DNA of 64,000 nt from NCBI RefSeq assembly GCF_008710095.1, contig NZ_VYKJ01000019.1, positions 1 through 64,000 of the forward strand, given 5' to 3'. Under the pieces are notes generated by a model. It was not told the origin of the DNA and did no database searches. It saw nothing but the letters and a program-made list of their open reading frames with translations. Positions 47,035 through 55,646 of this stretch are shown here, piece after piece (the first letter of the stretch is position 1; every line of letters starts with the position of its first letter). The translations under genes and the position numbers were made by a program. This stretch comes from Affinibrenneria salicis (GTDB lineage: Bacteria > Pseudomonadota > Gammaproteobacteria > Enterobacterales > Enterobacteriaceae).

Positions 47035-47721
47035 CTACTGCGCGTCGGGCAGGCGCGGGGTCCAGTCAATTGGCGTCAGCCCCTGTTGTTCCAGCAGCTG
47101 GTTGGCGCGGGAAAAATGACGGCAGCCCAGAAAACCCCGGTGAGCCGACAGCGGGGAAGGGTGCGGCGCTTTTAGCACATGATGGCGCTGAGGATTAATA
47201 ATGGTGCCTTTCTTCTGCGCATGCGATCCCCAGAGTAAAAAGACAATCCCTTCGCGCTGTTCATTGAGCGCGGCTATCACCCGATCGGTAAATGTTTCCC
47301 ATCCCAGATTCGCGTGCGAATGCGCTTTGCCGGCTTCGACGGTCAGCACCGTATTAAGCAGCAGAACGCCCTGTTGCGCCCAGCTTTGCAGGAAGCCGTG
47401 CTGAGGGATGGCAAAACCTTCAATATCGCTGGACAGCTCCTTATAGATGTTAACCAGAGAAGGGGGTGCCGGAATGCCGGGGCGGACGGAGAAGGACAGA
47501 CCGTGCGCCTGATTCGGACCGTGATAGGGGTCCTGGCCGAGGATAACGACTTTTACCGCGTGCAGTTCGGTGAAACGAAATGCGTTAAAGACGTCCGGCT
47601 GTGGCGGATAGATGGTTTTTCCCGCGGCGCGTTCACTGGCGACAAATTTCAGCGTATCAACAAAATAGGGTTGTTCTTTTTCCTGAGCCAGTACGTCGCG
47701 CCAGGTGAGGGAAGGGGCCAT
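47035..47721 (-). CDS. ung: Uracil-DNA glycosylase
   Basis: Ung (228 residues) removes uracil from DNA as the first step of base-excision repair. The water-activating loop is GQDPYHG (Asp64) and the minor-groove loop [10 protein letters not shown] carries the catalytic His. The start at 47721 has an AAGGAG ribosome site; the frame's 37 extra codons upstream are not supported. It is divergent from grcA. Confidence 0.96.
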   Translation of the reverse strand: MAPSLTWRDVLAQEKEQPYFVDTLKFVASERAAGKTIYPPQPDVFNAFRFTELHAVKVVILGQDPYHGPNQAHGLSFSVRPGIPAPPSLVNIYKELSSDIEGFAIPQHGFLQSWAQQGVLLLNTVLTVEAGKAHSHANLGWETFTDRVIAALNEQREGIVFLLWGSHAQKKGTIINPQRHHVLKAPHPSPLSAHRGFLGCRHFSRANQLLEQQGLTPIDWTPRLPDAQ

Positions 47722-47907
47722 TATGCACTCCTTGTCTGTTCGATTAATTAACCAGTGCGTAGAGTACCGCCTATTCGGACAAGGTAAAACCGTAACAGAG
47801 TGCGGCGGACGTATTTGCCGGCGGGCTCCCATCGGCCGGTCGGAACGTTATGTGTTGAAAAATAGTTGAAAATTTACAAAAAAAATTGCAGTTACCGTGC
47901 GGCTAAA

Positions 47908-47975
47908 ATTGATATAAAACAATAAATTGATATCACGCCCCGTAATGGTGGGGCGGTAAAATTGATTTATGTCAA
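47908..47975 (+). promoter_or_regulatory. Two FNR-type sites upstream of grcA
   Basis: TTGAT-TTAT-GTCAA at 47962-47975 is a near-consensus FNR box. TTGAT-ATAA-AACAA at 47908-47921 is a weaker one. Their centres are 54 bp apart. E. coli grcA (yfiD) is known to have tandem FNR sites at about -40 and -93, so anaerobic activation with the same architecture is likely. Confidence 0.7.
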
Positions 47976-48111
47976 AGAATTGCTGGTGTCAGACTGGTAT
48001 ACAGGTTATCAGATACTCATACGTTTTATCCGGACGTTAAAAGAAACGTAGTAGTGGCAGAGAATTTTTGCATTACAACAATGATTACCGTCCTATTGAT
48101 GGAGGCACAAA

Positions 48112-48495
48112 ATGATTACTGGTATTCAAATCACGAAAGCAAATGACAGCGCTCTGGTTAACTCTTTCTGGCTGTTGGATGAAGAAAAATCGCAGGCTCG
48201 CTGTGTATGCGCGAAGGCTGGCTATAGTGAAGATCAGGTAGTTCCGGTGAGCGATCTGGGGCAGATTGAATACCGTGAAATTCCTCTGGAAATGAAACCG
48301 CAGGTTAACGTGGAAGGCGGTCAGCACCTGAACGTCAACGTTCTGCGCCGTGAAACGCTGGAAGACGCCGTTAAGCACCCGGAAAAATATCCGCAGCTGA
48401 CCATTCGCGTGTCCGGTTACGCCGTTCGTTTCAACTCGCTGACTCCAGAACAACAGCGCGATGTGATCACTCGTACTTTTACCGAAAGCCTGTAA
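48112..48495 (+). CDS. grcA: Autonomous glycyl radical cofactor GrcA
   Basis: GrcA (YfiD, 127 residues) replaces the C-terminal part of pyruvate formate-lyase when oxygen has broken that enzyme. The radical glycine is Gly102 in [10 protein letters not shown], and the C-terminus matches PflB. The ATG has a GGAGG ribosome site. It is single-gene, with FNR sites upstream and a strong terminator downstream. Confidence 0.96.
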   Translation: MITGIQITKANDSALVNSFWLLDEEKSQARCVCAKAGYSEDQVVPVSDLGQIEYREIPLEMKPQVNVEGGQHLNVNVLRRETLEDAVKHPEKYPQLTIRVSGYAVRFNSLTPEQQRDVITRTFTESL

Positions 48496-48567
48496 GCGGT
48501 AAATTCGCGCTGGTTGAGTTTTAGTTAATATTGCGAGAGTTGGGGCGCCAGCAGCGCTATCCCGATA

Positions 48568-48597
48568 GGGCTCATGTTGATTCATGAGCCCTTTTTT
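48568..48597 (+). terminator. Rho-independent terminator after grcA
   Basis: A perfect 9-bp stem (GGGCTCATG and CATGAGCCC) with a 6-base loop runs directly into six T. Confidence 0.92.
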
Positions 48598-48781
48598 ATG
48601 TGACTGATTCCTGGTTGGATAAAATTTCACTGTTCCACAATGGGGTACACGCCGGTTGACTGATATTCGCGCCTGCTTACGCAGTGGCGGTTGAAAGCAG
48701 CATGCCGGTTTATACAACACGTCATGGCCGATGACGGAAAAAATACGGAACAGGCAAGGTGTTGTGTTTTAATGATAATTA

Positions 48782-49747
48782 TCAGGCATGCGCTTTATTT
48801 AACTGCCTGGAAACGGCGTCGTACATGCCTTCCACATAAATATTCAGATCTTTATCAATCGTGACGATGGCGCAGGCGTTATGAGGCAGCGGCCACTCGA
48901 CCAGCGCCTTAGTGGTGAAGTAATGGATGCCATTTCTGAAATTATAACGGCCTGGATGATGGTGGCCGGAGAAGACCGCCAAAACCCGTCCCGAATCTTC
49001 CAGCGCTTTGACCACGGGCTCAGCGTTCTGAACGATAACTTTCGCTTTCGCCATTTCCGGGTCAAAGTAATCCAGCGTCTGGTGCGTAAACACCACGACG
49101 GGTTTGTCGTCGGATTTTAGTACGGCGCGCAGCCAGTCAATCTCTTCATCAGGAATATGGGCGATATCCCAGGTAAAGTTGTTGTGAGAGAAGTGCACGC
49201 CTTTGCCTTTGGAATCGATATAACAGGCGTCCAGTACGATGAAGCGAACGCCATTTTTTACAAAGGTATAATAAAACTTGCCGTTGGCATCGCCGGCGTT
49301 TTGCGTACAGGCAAGAAAGTCCTGCGGACTGATGGCGTCAAAGTCATGATTCCCGACGACGTGGTAGCGATCGCCTTTAAATTTAGCGAATTCACCCTCC
49401 ACTTGCTTCAGGAAACCTATAGTCTGTTCATGATTCTGGGGGCTGACGCAGTCTTTAAAGTCGCCAAGTTCAATGGCAAAGTCGAGCGACTGCGTGTTGA
49501 ACAGGTCGATGACCTGGCGAAATTTCGGCAGTGCATGCCGATAGACTTCGTAGAATTCCTCTCCCGGCGCGCCATAAGTATCGTTATCCGCATAATGGAT
49601 ATCGGTGACCAGGCCGAATTTCAGCAATTGTTTACCTGATTCAGGCAGCGTGAGTTGAGAGGCGGTGGGCGTTTCGGACAAGGCTGCAGCGGAGCGGGAT
49701 GCCAGAAAAACCGCACCGGCTAACTGCAGGAATTGACGACGACGCAT
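48782..49747 (-). CDS. Tat-exported metallophosphoesterase
   Basis: This protein of 321 residues has a twin-arginine signal (MRRRQFLQLAG, cleavage near SAAALSE) and the metallophosphoesterase motifs in order: DIHYADN, GDFKD, GNHDFD, a His in FTHQTLD and GHHHPGRYN. It is therefore an exported, metal-dependent phosphoesterase of the calcineurin-like fold; the substrate (phosphodiester, nucleotide or phytate-like compound) cannot be told. The ATG has a GGGAGA site. It stands alone between grcA and srmB, where E. coli has no such gene. A possible Pho box lies upstream. Confidence 0.85.
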   Translation of the reverse strand: MRRRQFLQLAGAVFLASRSAAALSETPTASQLTLPESGKQLLKFGLVTDIHYADNDTYGAPGEEFYEVYRHALPKFRQVIDLFNTQSLDFAIELGDFKDCVSPQNHEQTIGFLKQVEGEFAKFKGDRYHVVGNHDFDAISPQDFLACTQNAGDANGKFYYTFVKNGVRFIVLDACYIDSKGKGVHFSHNNFTWDIAHIPDEEIDWLRAVLKSDDKPVVVFTHQTLDYFDPEMAKAKVIVQNAEPVVKALEDSGRVLAVFSGHHHPGRYNFRNGIHYFTTKALVEWPLPHNACAIVTIDKDLNIYVEGMYDAVSRQLNKAHA

Positions 49748-49811
49748 AACATAATTCTCCCGTTAGTGAGTTAATAGCGAAAGAATTATGCCGGCGTAGT
49801 GTATTAATCTT

Positions 49812-49829
49812 GTGACGCTTAGATGAAGA
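49812..49829 (-). promoter_or_regulatory. Possible Pho box upstream of the phosphoesterase gene
   Basis: On the minus strand TCTTCAT-CTAA-GCGTCAC has the PhoB layout of two 7-base half-sites separated by 4 bases, with about 4 and 5 of 7 matches to CTGTCAT. TAATAC 8 bases downstream could be the minus-10. The match is weak. Confidence 0.3.
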
Positions 49830-49940
49830 GCTAAGAATAATCCTGGTCTGCGGGCGTGTGGATGGGGACTTTGCCGGTGCGGCGCGGCCGGCGCAGGGGC
49901 TGCGCTATTCGGCCACGCCGGCCAACGACAGCGGCCGAAC

Positions 49941-49980
49941 AACAAACGGCGCTGTGCTCAGCGGCCGCGCGCCGTTTGTT
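49941..49980 (-). terminator. Inverted repeat downstream of srmB
   Basis: Perfect 11-bp arms (AACAAACGGCG and CGCCGTTTGTT) with an 18-base GC-rich loop lie 23 bases past the srmB stop. The stem base is A/T-rich, so either strand could terminate, but there is no clear T-run beyond it. Confidence 0.55.
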
Positions 49981-50003
49981 AATCGCGCGGCGATCTCCGG
50001 GCC

Positions 50004-51329
50004 TTATTCGGCAGCGGGCTCATCAGCCTTACGGGCTGGCTGGCGGCGTTTGCCGATATTTTTTTTGTCCCGGTGGCGCACTTTCACCTTGACCTTAACC
50101 TTCTCTTTTTCTTTTTGCTCTTTGCGTTTCGCCAGCACTTTTTTCGACGGTTTGCCGCTTTCTTTCGCTGACGGCGCTTTGGTTTCCGGCCGCAGTTCAT
50201 CAATGACGCGGATTTTCATCGGCTCTTTCAGGTAGCGGCTGATTTTGCCCAACAGCAGGTGGTCATGGGCTTCAACCAGCGAAATGGCGCAGCCTTTACG
50301 TCCGGCGCGTCCCGTACGGCCAATCCGGTGCAAATAGGTTTCGGCGGTTTTCGGCAGGTCAAAGTTAAATACGTGGCTGACGTCCGCTATATCCAGACCG
50401 CGAGCCGCCACGTCGGTGGCGACCAGCACATTAACCCGTCCTTCGCTCAGGCGTTTAATCGCCTCATTGCGTTTAGCCTGTACCATCTCGCCTTCCAGAT
50501 AGCTGGCGTTGATGCCGGCATCGCGCAGCCAGCCGACCAGCTCATGTACCCGCTCGCGTTTGCGCACGAACACAATAGAGCGCGTTGCTTCAGGCTGTTT
50601 TAGCAGGTGGCTGAGCAATGCGGTCTTATGAGTCACGTTATCGGCGCGGTAATACCACTGCAGAATTTTTTTGCGTTCGCGACGGGAAGGATCGGATTCG
50701 ATCAGGATCGGCTCGTTGAGCAGGCGATCGGCGAAATCCTGAATGGCGTCGCCTTCCAGCGTGGCGGAAAACAGCAGCGTCTGTTTACGCCAGCGGGTTT
50801 CGCCGGCGATATGCTCGATATCCTGGGCGAAGCCCATATCCAGCATGCGATCGGCCTCGTCGAGAATCAGCGTTTCCACCGCCCGGCAGTCAAAGTTTTC
50901 TTCTTTTATGTACTGCAGCAGACGACCGGTGGTCGCCACCACGATGTCCTGATTTTCGCTGAATACTTCGGCATGGTTCATATAGGCCACGCCGCCGGTA
51001 ATGGTCGCGATATCCAGGTGCGTGTGCGCCGCCAGCGCGCGCGCCTGATCGGCTACCTGCATGGCCAATTCGCGCGTCGGGGTCAAAATAAGAATACGCG
51101 GCGGACCTGACTTTTTCCGGGGGAAATCCAGTAAATGCTGCAGGGTCGGGAGTAAGAAGGCCGCTGTTTTGCCAGTGCCCGTAGGCGCGGAACCCAGCAC
51201 GTCACGTCCATCCATCGCTGGAGGAATGGCCTCCTCCTGGATCGCGGTGGGCTGTTCATAGCCCAGATCGCGCAGGGCCTCTAACAGGCTTTCATCAAGA
51301 TCGAACTCGGAAAAATTGGTTACAGTCAT
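50004..51329 (-). CDS. srmB: ATP-dependent RNA helicase SrmB
   Basis: SrmB (441 residues) is a DEAD-box helicase acting early in assembly of the 50S ribosomal subunit. Motifs: the Q motif near TAIQEEAI, Walker A APTGTGKT, DEAD in LILDEADRMLD, SAT, and HRIGRTGRAGR. The C-terminal tail is low-complexity and basic, with repeated Lys-Val dipeptides (KVKVKVKV) and many Lys/Arg, suited to binding RNA. It is divergent from trmN6, as in E. coli. Confidence 0.95.
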   Translation of the reverse strand: MTVTNFSEFDLDESLLEALRDLGYEQPTAIQEEAIPPAMDGRDVLGSAPTGTGKTAAFLLPTLQHLLDFPRKKSGPPRILILTPTRELAMQVADQARALAAHTHLDIATITGGVAYMNHAEVFSENQDIVVATTGRLLQYIKEENFDCRAVETLILDEADRMLDMGFAQDIEHIAGETRWRKQTLLFSATLEGDAIQDFADRLLNEPILIESDPSRRERKKILQWYYRADNVTHKTALLSHLLKQPEATRSIVFVRKRERVHELVGWLRDAGINASYLEGEMVQAKRNEAIKRLSEGRVNVLVATDVAARGLDIADVSHVFNFDLPKTAETYLHRIGRTGRAGRKGCAISLVEAHDHLLLGKISRYLKEPMKIRVIDELRPETKAPSAKESGKPSKKVLAKRKEQKEKEKVKVKVKVRHRDKKNIGKRRQPARKADEPAAE

Positions 51330-51517
51330 GGTCTACCTCTGTTTGGGGCGCTGATTATAGACGTATTGGCTGGCTTGTTCACCTGTTTATCCCCGTCATC
51401 TTGCAAGTTGCCGGCTGGCTGCAGCGCGCAATCTTTTAGCGATAAGCTGACAAGCGAGGTTTTCCTGCGACACTCTTTATCCTATGCTACGGCGGTTTCC
51501 GGCCGGAGTCATGAATT

Positions 51518-52273
51518 ATGCAACAGCACTTACAGGATAAAACGCCGCTGAGAGGCGACGGATTTACCTTCAGGCAGTTCTTTGTCGCGCACGATCGCTG
51601 TGCGATGAAAGTCGGCACTGACGGCGTATTGCTGGGCGCCTGGGCGCCGCTGCGCGGCGACAAAATCCTGGATATCGGCTGCGGCAGCGGGCTGATTGCC
51701 CTGATGCTGGCGCAGCGCAGCCGTAGCGAGGTGCGCATCGATGCCGTCGAGATTGACGGCGCGGCCGCGCAGCAGGCGCGCGAGAACTTGCAGGCGTCTC
51801 CGTGGGCGCAGCGTCTGCGGCTATATGAAGGGGATGTGGTCGGGTTCGCCGCCGCTACGGCGCGCCGCTATTCGCTGATTGTCAGCAATCCGCCTTATTT
51901 CCCCGCAGGGCCGGCCTGCCGCAGCGCTGAGCGCGAGCAGGCGCGCTATACCAGCAGCCTGAGCCACGCCAGCCTGTTGGAATGCGCCGCCGCGCTGTTG
52001 ACGCCGGATGGGCTATTTTGTTTGGTGTTGCCGCAGGATATTGCAGGGCTGTTTTGCCAGCAGGCGTGTTCACGCGGCTGGTATGTGGCGCGCCGGCTGA
52101 CGGTGGCGGACAGGGCGTCCCGGCCGGCGCGGCGGGTACTGCTGGCTCTGGCGCGCCAGCCGGCGGCGTGTTATGAACAGCGACTGGTGATCCGCGACGA
52201 CGACGGGAGCTATTCCGCGGCGTTTCAGGCTCTGACTCACGCCTTCTATCTGTTCATGCCTTCCCCGTCCTAG
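51518..52273 (+). CDS. trmN6: tRNA1Val (adenine37-N6)-methyltransferase
   Basis: TrmN6 (YfiC, 251 residues) methylates N6 of A37 in tRNA1Val (anticodon UAC). The SAM-binding motif is ILDIGCGSGLIAL near residue 50 and the catalytic NPPY motif lies in IVSNPPYFPAG. The three tRNA1Val genes it serves lie about 7 kb away. Its stop lies 18 bases from that of convergent nadB. Confidence 0.94.
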   Translation: MQQHLQDKTPLRGDGFTFRQFFVAHDRCAMKVGTDGVLLGAWAPLRGDKILDIGCGSGLIALMLAQRSRSEVRIDAVEIDGAAAQQARENLQASPWAQRLRLYEGDVVGFAAATARRYSLIVSNPPYFPAGPACRSAEREQARYTSSLSHASLLECAAALLTPDGLFCLVLPQDIAGLFCQQACSRGWYVARRLTVADRASRPARRVLLALARQPAACYEQRLVIRDDDGSYSAAFQALTHAFYLFMPSPS

Positions 52274-52291
52274 AATACGGGACGGATTTCG

Positions 52292-53893
52292 TCAGGGCTG
52301 CAGGATGGTGCGGCGCGGATTGTCCAGCTTCTCGGGATAATCGAGCGTGTAGTGCAGACCGCGGCTCTCTTTTCTTTCCAGCGCGCAGCGCACAATCAAT
52401 TCGGCCACCTGCACCAGGTTGCGCAGCTCCAGCAGGTTGTTGGAAATGCGAAAATGCGAGTAGTACTCATCAATCTCCTGCTGCAGCATGGTGATGCGCC
52501 GCCGCGCTCGCTCCAGCCTTTTGGTGGTGCGCACGATGCCGACATAATCCCACATAAACAGGCGCAGCTCGTGCCAGTTGTGCTGAATGACCACTCGTTC
52601 GTCAGGATCGTCGACCCGGCTTTCATCCCAGGCCGGCAGATTTTTAACCGGTTTCATCAACGGCAGACGCTGCAGGATATCCTGCGCCGCCGACCAGCCG
52701 TAGACCAGGCATTCTAGCAACGAATTGGAGGCCATCCGGTTTGCGCCGTGCAGCCCGGTGTAGCTCACTTCGCCGATCGCGTATAGTCCATCCAGATCGG
52801 TCCTGCCGGCCTGGTCGACCATCACGCCGCCGCAGGTATAGTGCGCGGCGGGGACAATGGGAACCGGATCGCGGGTTAAATCAATGCCCAGCGTCAGCAG
52901 CTTCTCATAGATAGTGGGGAAATGCCGGGTAATGAATTCAGCCGGTTTATGGCTGATATCCAGGAACATACAGTCAACGCCGAGGCGCTTCATTTCATGG
53001 TCGATGGCGCGCGCCACCACATCGCGCGGCGCCAGTTCGCCGCGCGCATCGAAATCGGGCATAAAACGGCTGCCGTCGGGACGTTTTAGCCAGGCGCCTT
53101 CGCCGCGCAGCGCTTCCGTCAGCAGGTAATTGCGCGCCTGCGGGTGATAGAGGCAGGTGGGATGGAATTGGTTAAATTCGAGATTCGCCACCCGACAACC
53201 CGCGCGCCACGCCATGGCGATGCCGTCGCCGGAGGAGATGTCCGGGTTGGTGGTGTACTGATAGACTTTCGACGTGCCGCCGGTCGCCAGCACTACCGCC
53301 CTTGCGCGGCAGGATTCCACCACCTCGCGTTCGCGGTTCCAGATGTACGCGCCGGCGATGCGCCGGGTGCCGCTCAGACCGATTTTGTCCGACGTGATCA
53401 AGTCGACCGCATTGCACCGTTCCATAATGCTGATATTCGGATGGGCGCGCGCCTGGGCGACCAGCGTGGTTTCCACGGCTTTACCCGTGGCGTCGGCGGT
53501 GTGCAGAATTCGGCGATGACTGTGCCCGCCTTCGCGGGTTAAGTGATAGCGGGACTCGCCTTCCGAGCTGGTTTCTGTGTCGAACAATACGCCCTGATCG
53601 ATCAGCCACTGCACGCAGCTGCGGGCGTTGCTGGCGATGAACTCCACCGTTTCTCGTTCACACAGCCCGTCGCCGGCGATCAGCGTATCTTCGACGTGTG
53701 ACGCGATGCTGTCGGTTTCATCAAATACGGCGGCGATGCCGCCCTGAGCGTAAAACGTGGCGCCCTCATTGAGCGGCCCCTTGCTTAATACGATCACGTT
53801 GCATTGGGGCGCGAGACGCAGCGCCAGCGACAGGCCGGCGGCGCCGCTGCCGACAATTAATACATCGCAGGAATAATCTGAAGTCGTTTTCAT
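52292..53893 (-). CDS. nadB: L-aspartate oxidase
   Basis: NadB (533 residues) oxidises aspartate to iminoaspartate, first step of NAD synthesis. The FAD-binding motif is [13 protein letters not shown] at the N-terminus. [12 protein letters not shown], the catalytic [12 protein letters not shown] region and the [21 protein letters not shown] signature follow. I chose the ATG at 53893, homologous to the E. coli start, although its ribosome site is weak; an upstream GTG at 53938 is possible. A NadR operator lies upstream. Confidence 0.95.
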   Translation of the reverse strand: MKTTSDYSCDVLIVGSGAAGLSLALRLAPQCNVIVLSKGPLNEGATFYAQGGIAAVFDETDSIASHVEDTLIAGDGLCERETVEFIASNARSCVQWLIDQGVLFDTETSSEGESRYHLTREGGHSHRRILHTADATGKAVETTLVAQARAHPNISIMERCNAVDLITSDKIGLSGTRRIAGAYIWNREREVVESCRARAVVLATGGTSKVYQYTTNPDISSGDGIAMAWRAGCRVANLEFNQFHPTCLYHPQARNYLLTEALRGEGAWLKRPDGSRFMPDFDARGELAPRDVVARAIDHEMKRLGVDCMFLDISHKPAEFITRHFPTIYEKLLTLGIDLTRDPVPIVPAAHYTCGGVMVDQAGRTDLDGLYAIGEVSYTGLHGANRMASNSLLECLVYGWSAAQDILQRLPLMKPVKNLPAWDESRVDDPDERVVIQHNWHELRLFMWDYVGIVRTTKRLERARRRITMLQQEIDEYYSHFRISNNLLELRNLVQVAELIVRCALERKESRGLHYTLDYPEKLDNPRRTILQP

Positions 53894-53974
53894 CGGTTTA
53901 TGTTTTGTGAATGAAAAACAATAATCCGATACTAGCACCGTAAAAGCCCATAACGCACCATTTTTTGTACAAAA

Positions 53975-53992
53975 TGTTTAGTAAATTAAACT
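53975..53992 (-). promoter_or_regulatory. NadR operator upstream of nadB
   Basis: TGTTTA-GTAAAT-TAAACT matches the NadR box TGTTTA-N6-TAAACA with one mismatch. It lies about 80 bases before nadB. NadR represses nadB when NAD is plentiful. Confidence 0.8.
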
Positions 53993-54242
53993 TTGTCGCA
54001 AAAAAATAGTGTATGCCGCGCTCTGGTGCGAAAATATGTGATTTAGCGTATGATTCCGCCCCGGGCGTAGCGAAAGTACAAAGCTGGCGTGCGCTATCAT
54101 TATGAGGCTATAGCCTGACATACTACGCCAGTCTCCCGCGGACGAACGGAATTTCCGTATGCGGCGGCAATTCGTGACGCGGGCGGCGTTTAACCCGGCT
54201 GCCTGAACCCCGCTGCGTATGCAACAAAAGCCCGTTGTGGCC
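53993..54242. other. nadB-rpoE intergenic region
   Basis: About 250 bases between the NadR site and the sigma-E promoter. It is AT-rich near nadB, with TATGAT-like hexamers around 54045-54052 that could serve an upstream rpoE promoter. No gene was recognised. Confidence 0.4.
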
Positions 54243-54270
54243 GGAACTTTATGAGAAAAATAAAATCAAA
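54243..54270 (+). promoter_or_regulatory. Sigma-E autoregulatory promoter of rpoE
   Basis: GGAACTT (54243-54249) and TCAAA (54266-54270) are separated by exactly 16 bases, matching the sigma-E consensus. In E. coli rpoE has a sigma-E dependent promoter at this place, giving positive autoregulation. Confidence 0.8.
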
Positions 54271-54294
54271 GCTGGTGCTTGCTCGGTCTATGGC

Positions 54295-54360
54295 ATGATA
54301 GCTGGCAATACTATTTTTTTACGCATGGATACAGGCTTGGGGAGATATTACCTCGGATGA
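54295..54360 (+). CDS. Candidate leader ORF overlapping rpoE start
   Basis: A 21-codon frame (MIAGNTIFLRMDTGLGRYYLG) ends in a TGA that overlaps the ATG of rpoE (ATGA). It would lie inside the transcript from the sigma-E promoter, starting roughly 20 bases after the expected start site. A leader ORF (rseD) has been described upstream of rpoE in E. coli; I cannot compare the sequences. Its own ribosome site is weak. An even shorter frame (54251-54298, 15 codons) overlaps its ATG in the same way. Confidence 0.35.
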   Translation: MIAGNTIFLRMDTGLGRYYLG

Positions 54361-54932
54361 GCGAGCAGTTAACGGATCAGGTATTGGTTGAACGGGTCCA
54401 GAAAGGCGATCAAAAGTCGTTTAACTTACTGGTCGTTCGTTACCAGCACAAAGTGGCGAGCCTGGTGTCCCGCTATGTTCCGCAGGGGGACGTGCCTGAC
54501 GTGGTGCAGGAGTCGTTCATTAAGGCCTACCGCGCGCTGGAGTCGTTCCGCGGCGAAAGTGCGTTCTACACATGGCTTTACCGTATAGCGGTCAATACGG
54601 CAAAAAATTATCTGGTTGCACAGGGGCGGCGCCCGCCCGCCAGCGATGTCGATGCCAACGACGCGGAAAATTACGAAAATGCCGGCGCCCTGAAAGAAAT
54701 TTCGAACCCTGAGAATTTAATGTTGTCAGATGAGTTACGACGGATAGTTTTCCGCACTATTGAGTCGTTGCCGGAGGATTTGCGGCTGGCGATTACACTG
54801 CGTGAGCTGGATGGCCTGAGCTATGAAGAGATAGCGGCCATTATGGATTGTCCGGTCGGCACCGTTCGTTCACGTATTTTTCGTGCGCGGGAAGCTATTG
54901 ATAATAAAGTTCAGCCTCTCATTCAGCGCTAG
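54357..54932 (+). CDS. rpoE: RNA polymerase sigma factor sigma-E
   Basis: RpoE (191 residues, ECF family) directs transcription of envelope-stress genes. Region 2 (DVPDVVQESFIKAYRAL and FYTWLYRIAVNTAKNYL) and region 4 (LRELDGLSYEEIAAIMDCPVGTVRSRIFRARE) are both complete. The ATG at 54357 gives the E. coli length; the frame's 26 extra upstream codons are not supported. It is the first gene of rpoE-rseABC. Confidence 0.97.
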   Translation: MSEQLTDQVLVERVQKGDQKSFNLLVVRYQHKVASLVSRYVPQGDVPDVVQESFIKAYRALESFRGESAFYTWLYRIAVNTAKNYLVAQGRRPPASDVDANDAENYENAGALKEISNPENLMLSDELRRIVFRTIESLPEDLRLAITLRELDGLSYEEIAAIMDCPVGTVRSRIFRAREAIDNKVQPLIQR

Positions 54933-54980
54933 CTTTTTAGCGCTGACTCAGGTGGATATTGACAGGTAAGGGTATCGGAT

Positions 54981-55646
54981 ATGCAGAAAGAGAAACTTTC
55001 CGCTTTGATGGATGGCGAGACCGTTGATAGCGAACTGCTGAATACGTTGTCGAGTGATGATGATCTGCAGCAGAGCTGGCAGCGTTATCATTTAATTCGC
55101 GACACGTTGCGTGGTGATATTGGTAATACGGTTGTTCACCTTGATATCGCTGCGCAGGTTGCCGCTGCTATCGAAAAAGAGCCGGTCAGACTGGTTCCGC
55201 TGGCCGTGCCGGAATCCCAGCCGGCTCCGGCCTCATGGAGCAAACTTCCGTTTTGGAACAAAGTTCGTCCGTGGGCCAGTCAGATTACCCAGATCGGCGT
55301 GGCCGCCTGCGTCTCAATGGCGGTGATTGTCGGGGTGCAGAATTACAACCATCCGGGCGGCAATAATAATGCGCCGGATGGCCAAAGCGAGCTGGCGCCG
55401 GTGTTCAACTCGCTGCCGGTGATGGGCTCCGCTTCTCCGGTTAGTCTGGGCGTGCCGTCGGATAATCTTTCTCACAGCGGTCGTCAACAGGTTCAGGCCC
55501 AGCGTGAACGCATCAATGCGATTTTGCAGGACTATGAATTACAGCGCCGTTTACACGTTGAACCACTACAGGCCGATCAGCATGAAACCCAGCAGGCTGC
55601 GGTTCAGGTTCCCGGCACTCAGTCATTAGGAATGCAACCGCAGTAA
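54981..55646 (+). CDS. rseA: Anti-sigma-E factor RseA
   Basis: RseA (221 residues) spans the inner membrane once. Its cytoplasmic N-terminus (KLSALMDGE) holds sigma-E inactive. The membrane helix is about residues 101-118 (IGVAACVSMAVIVGV), and the periplasmic part binds RseB and is cut by DegS then RseP. Long periplasmic Gln-rich tail. Its stop overlaps the rseB start. Confidence 0.96.
   Translation: MQKEKLSALMDGETVDSELLNTLSSDDDLQQSWQRYHLIRDTLRGDIGNTVVHLDIAAQVAAAIEKEPVRLVPLAVPESQPAPASWSKLPFWNKVRPWASQITQIGVAACVSMAVIVGVQNYNHPGGNNNAPDGQSELAPVFNSLPVMGSASPVSLGVPSDNLSHSGRQQVQAQRERINAILQDYELQRRLHVEPLQADQHETQQAAVQVPGTQSLGMQPQ

Noticed and set aside
48773..48784. A perfect palindrome TGATAATTATCA resembling half of a Fur box
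   Set aside because: It overlaps the stop codon of the phosphoesterase gene in a convergent gap, where no promoter is expected.
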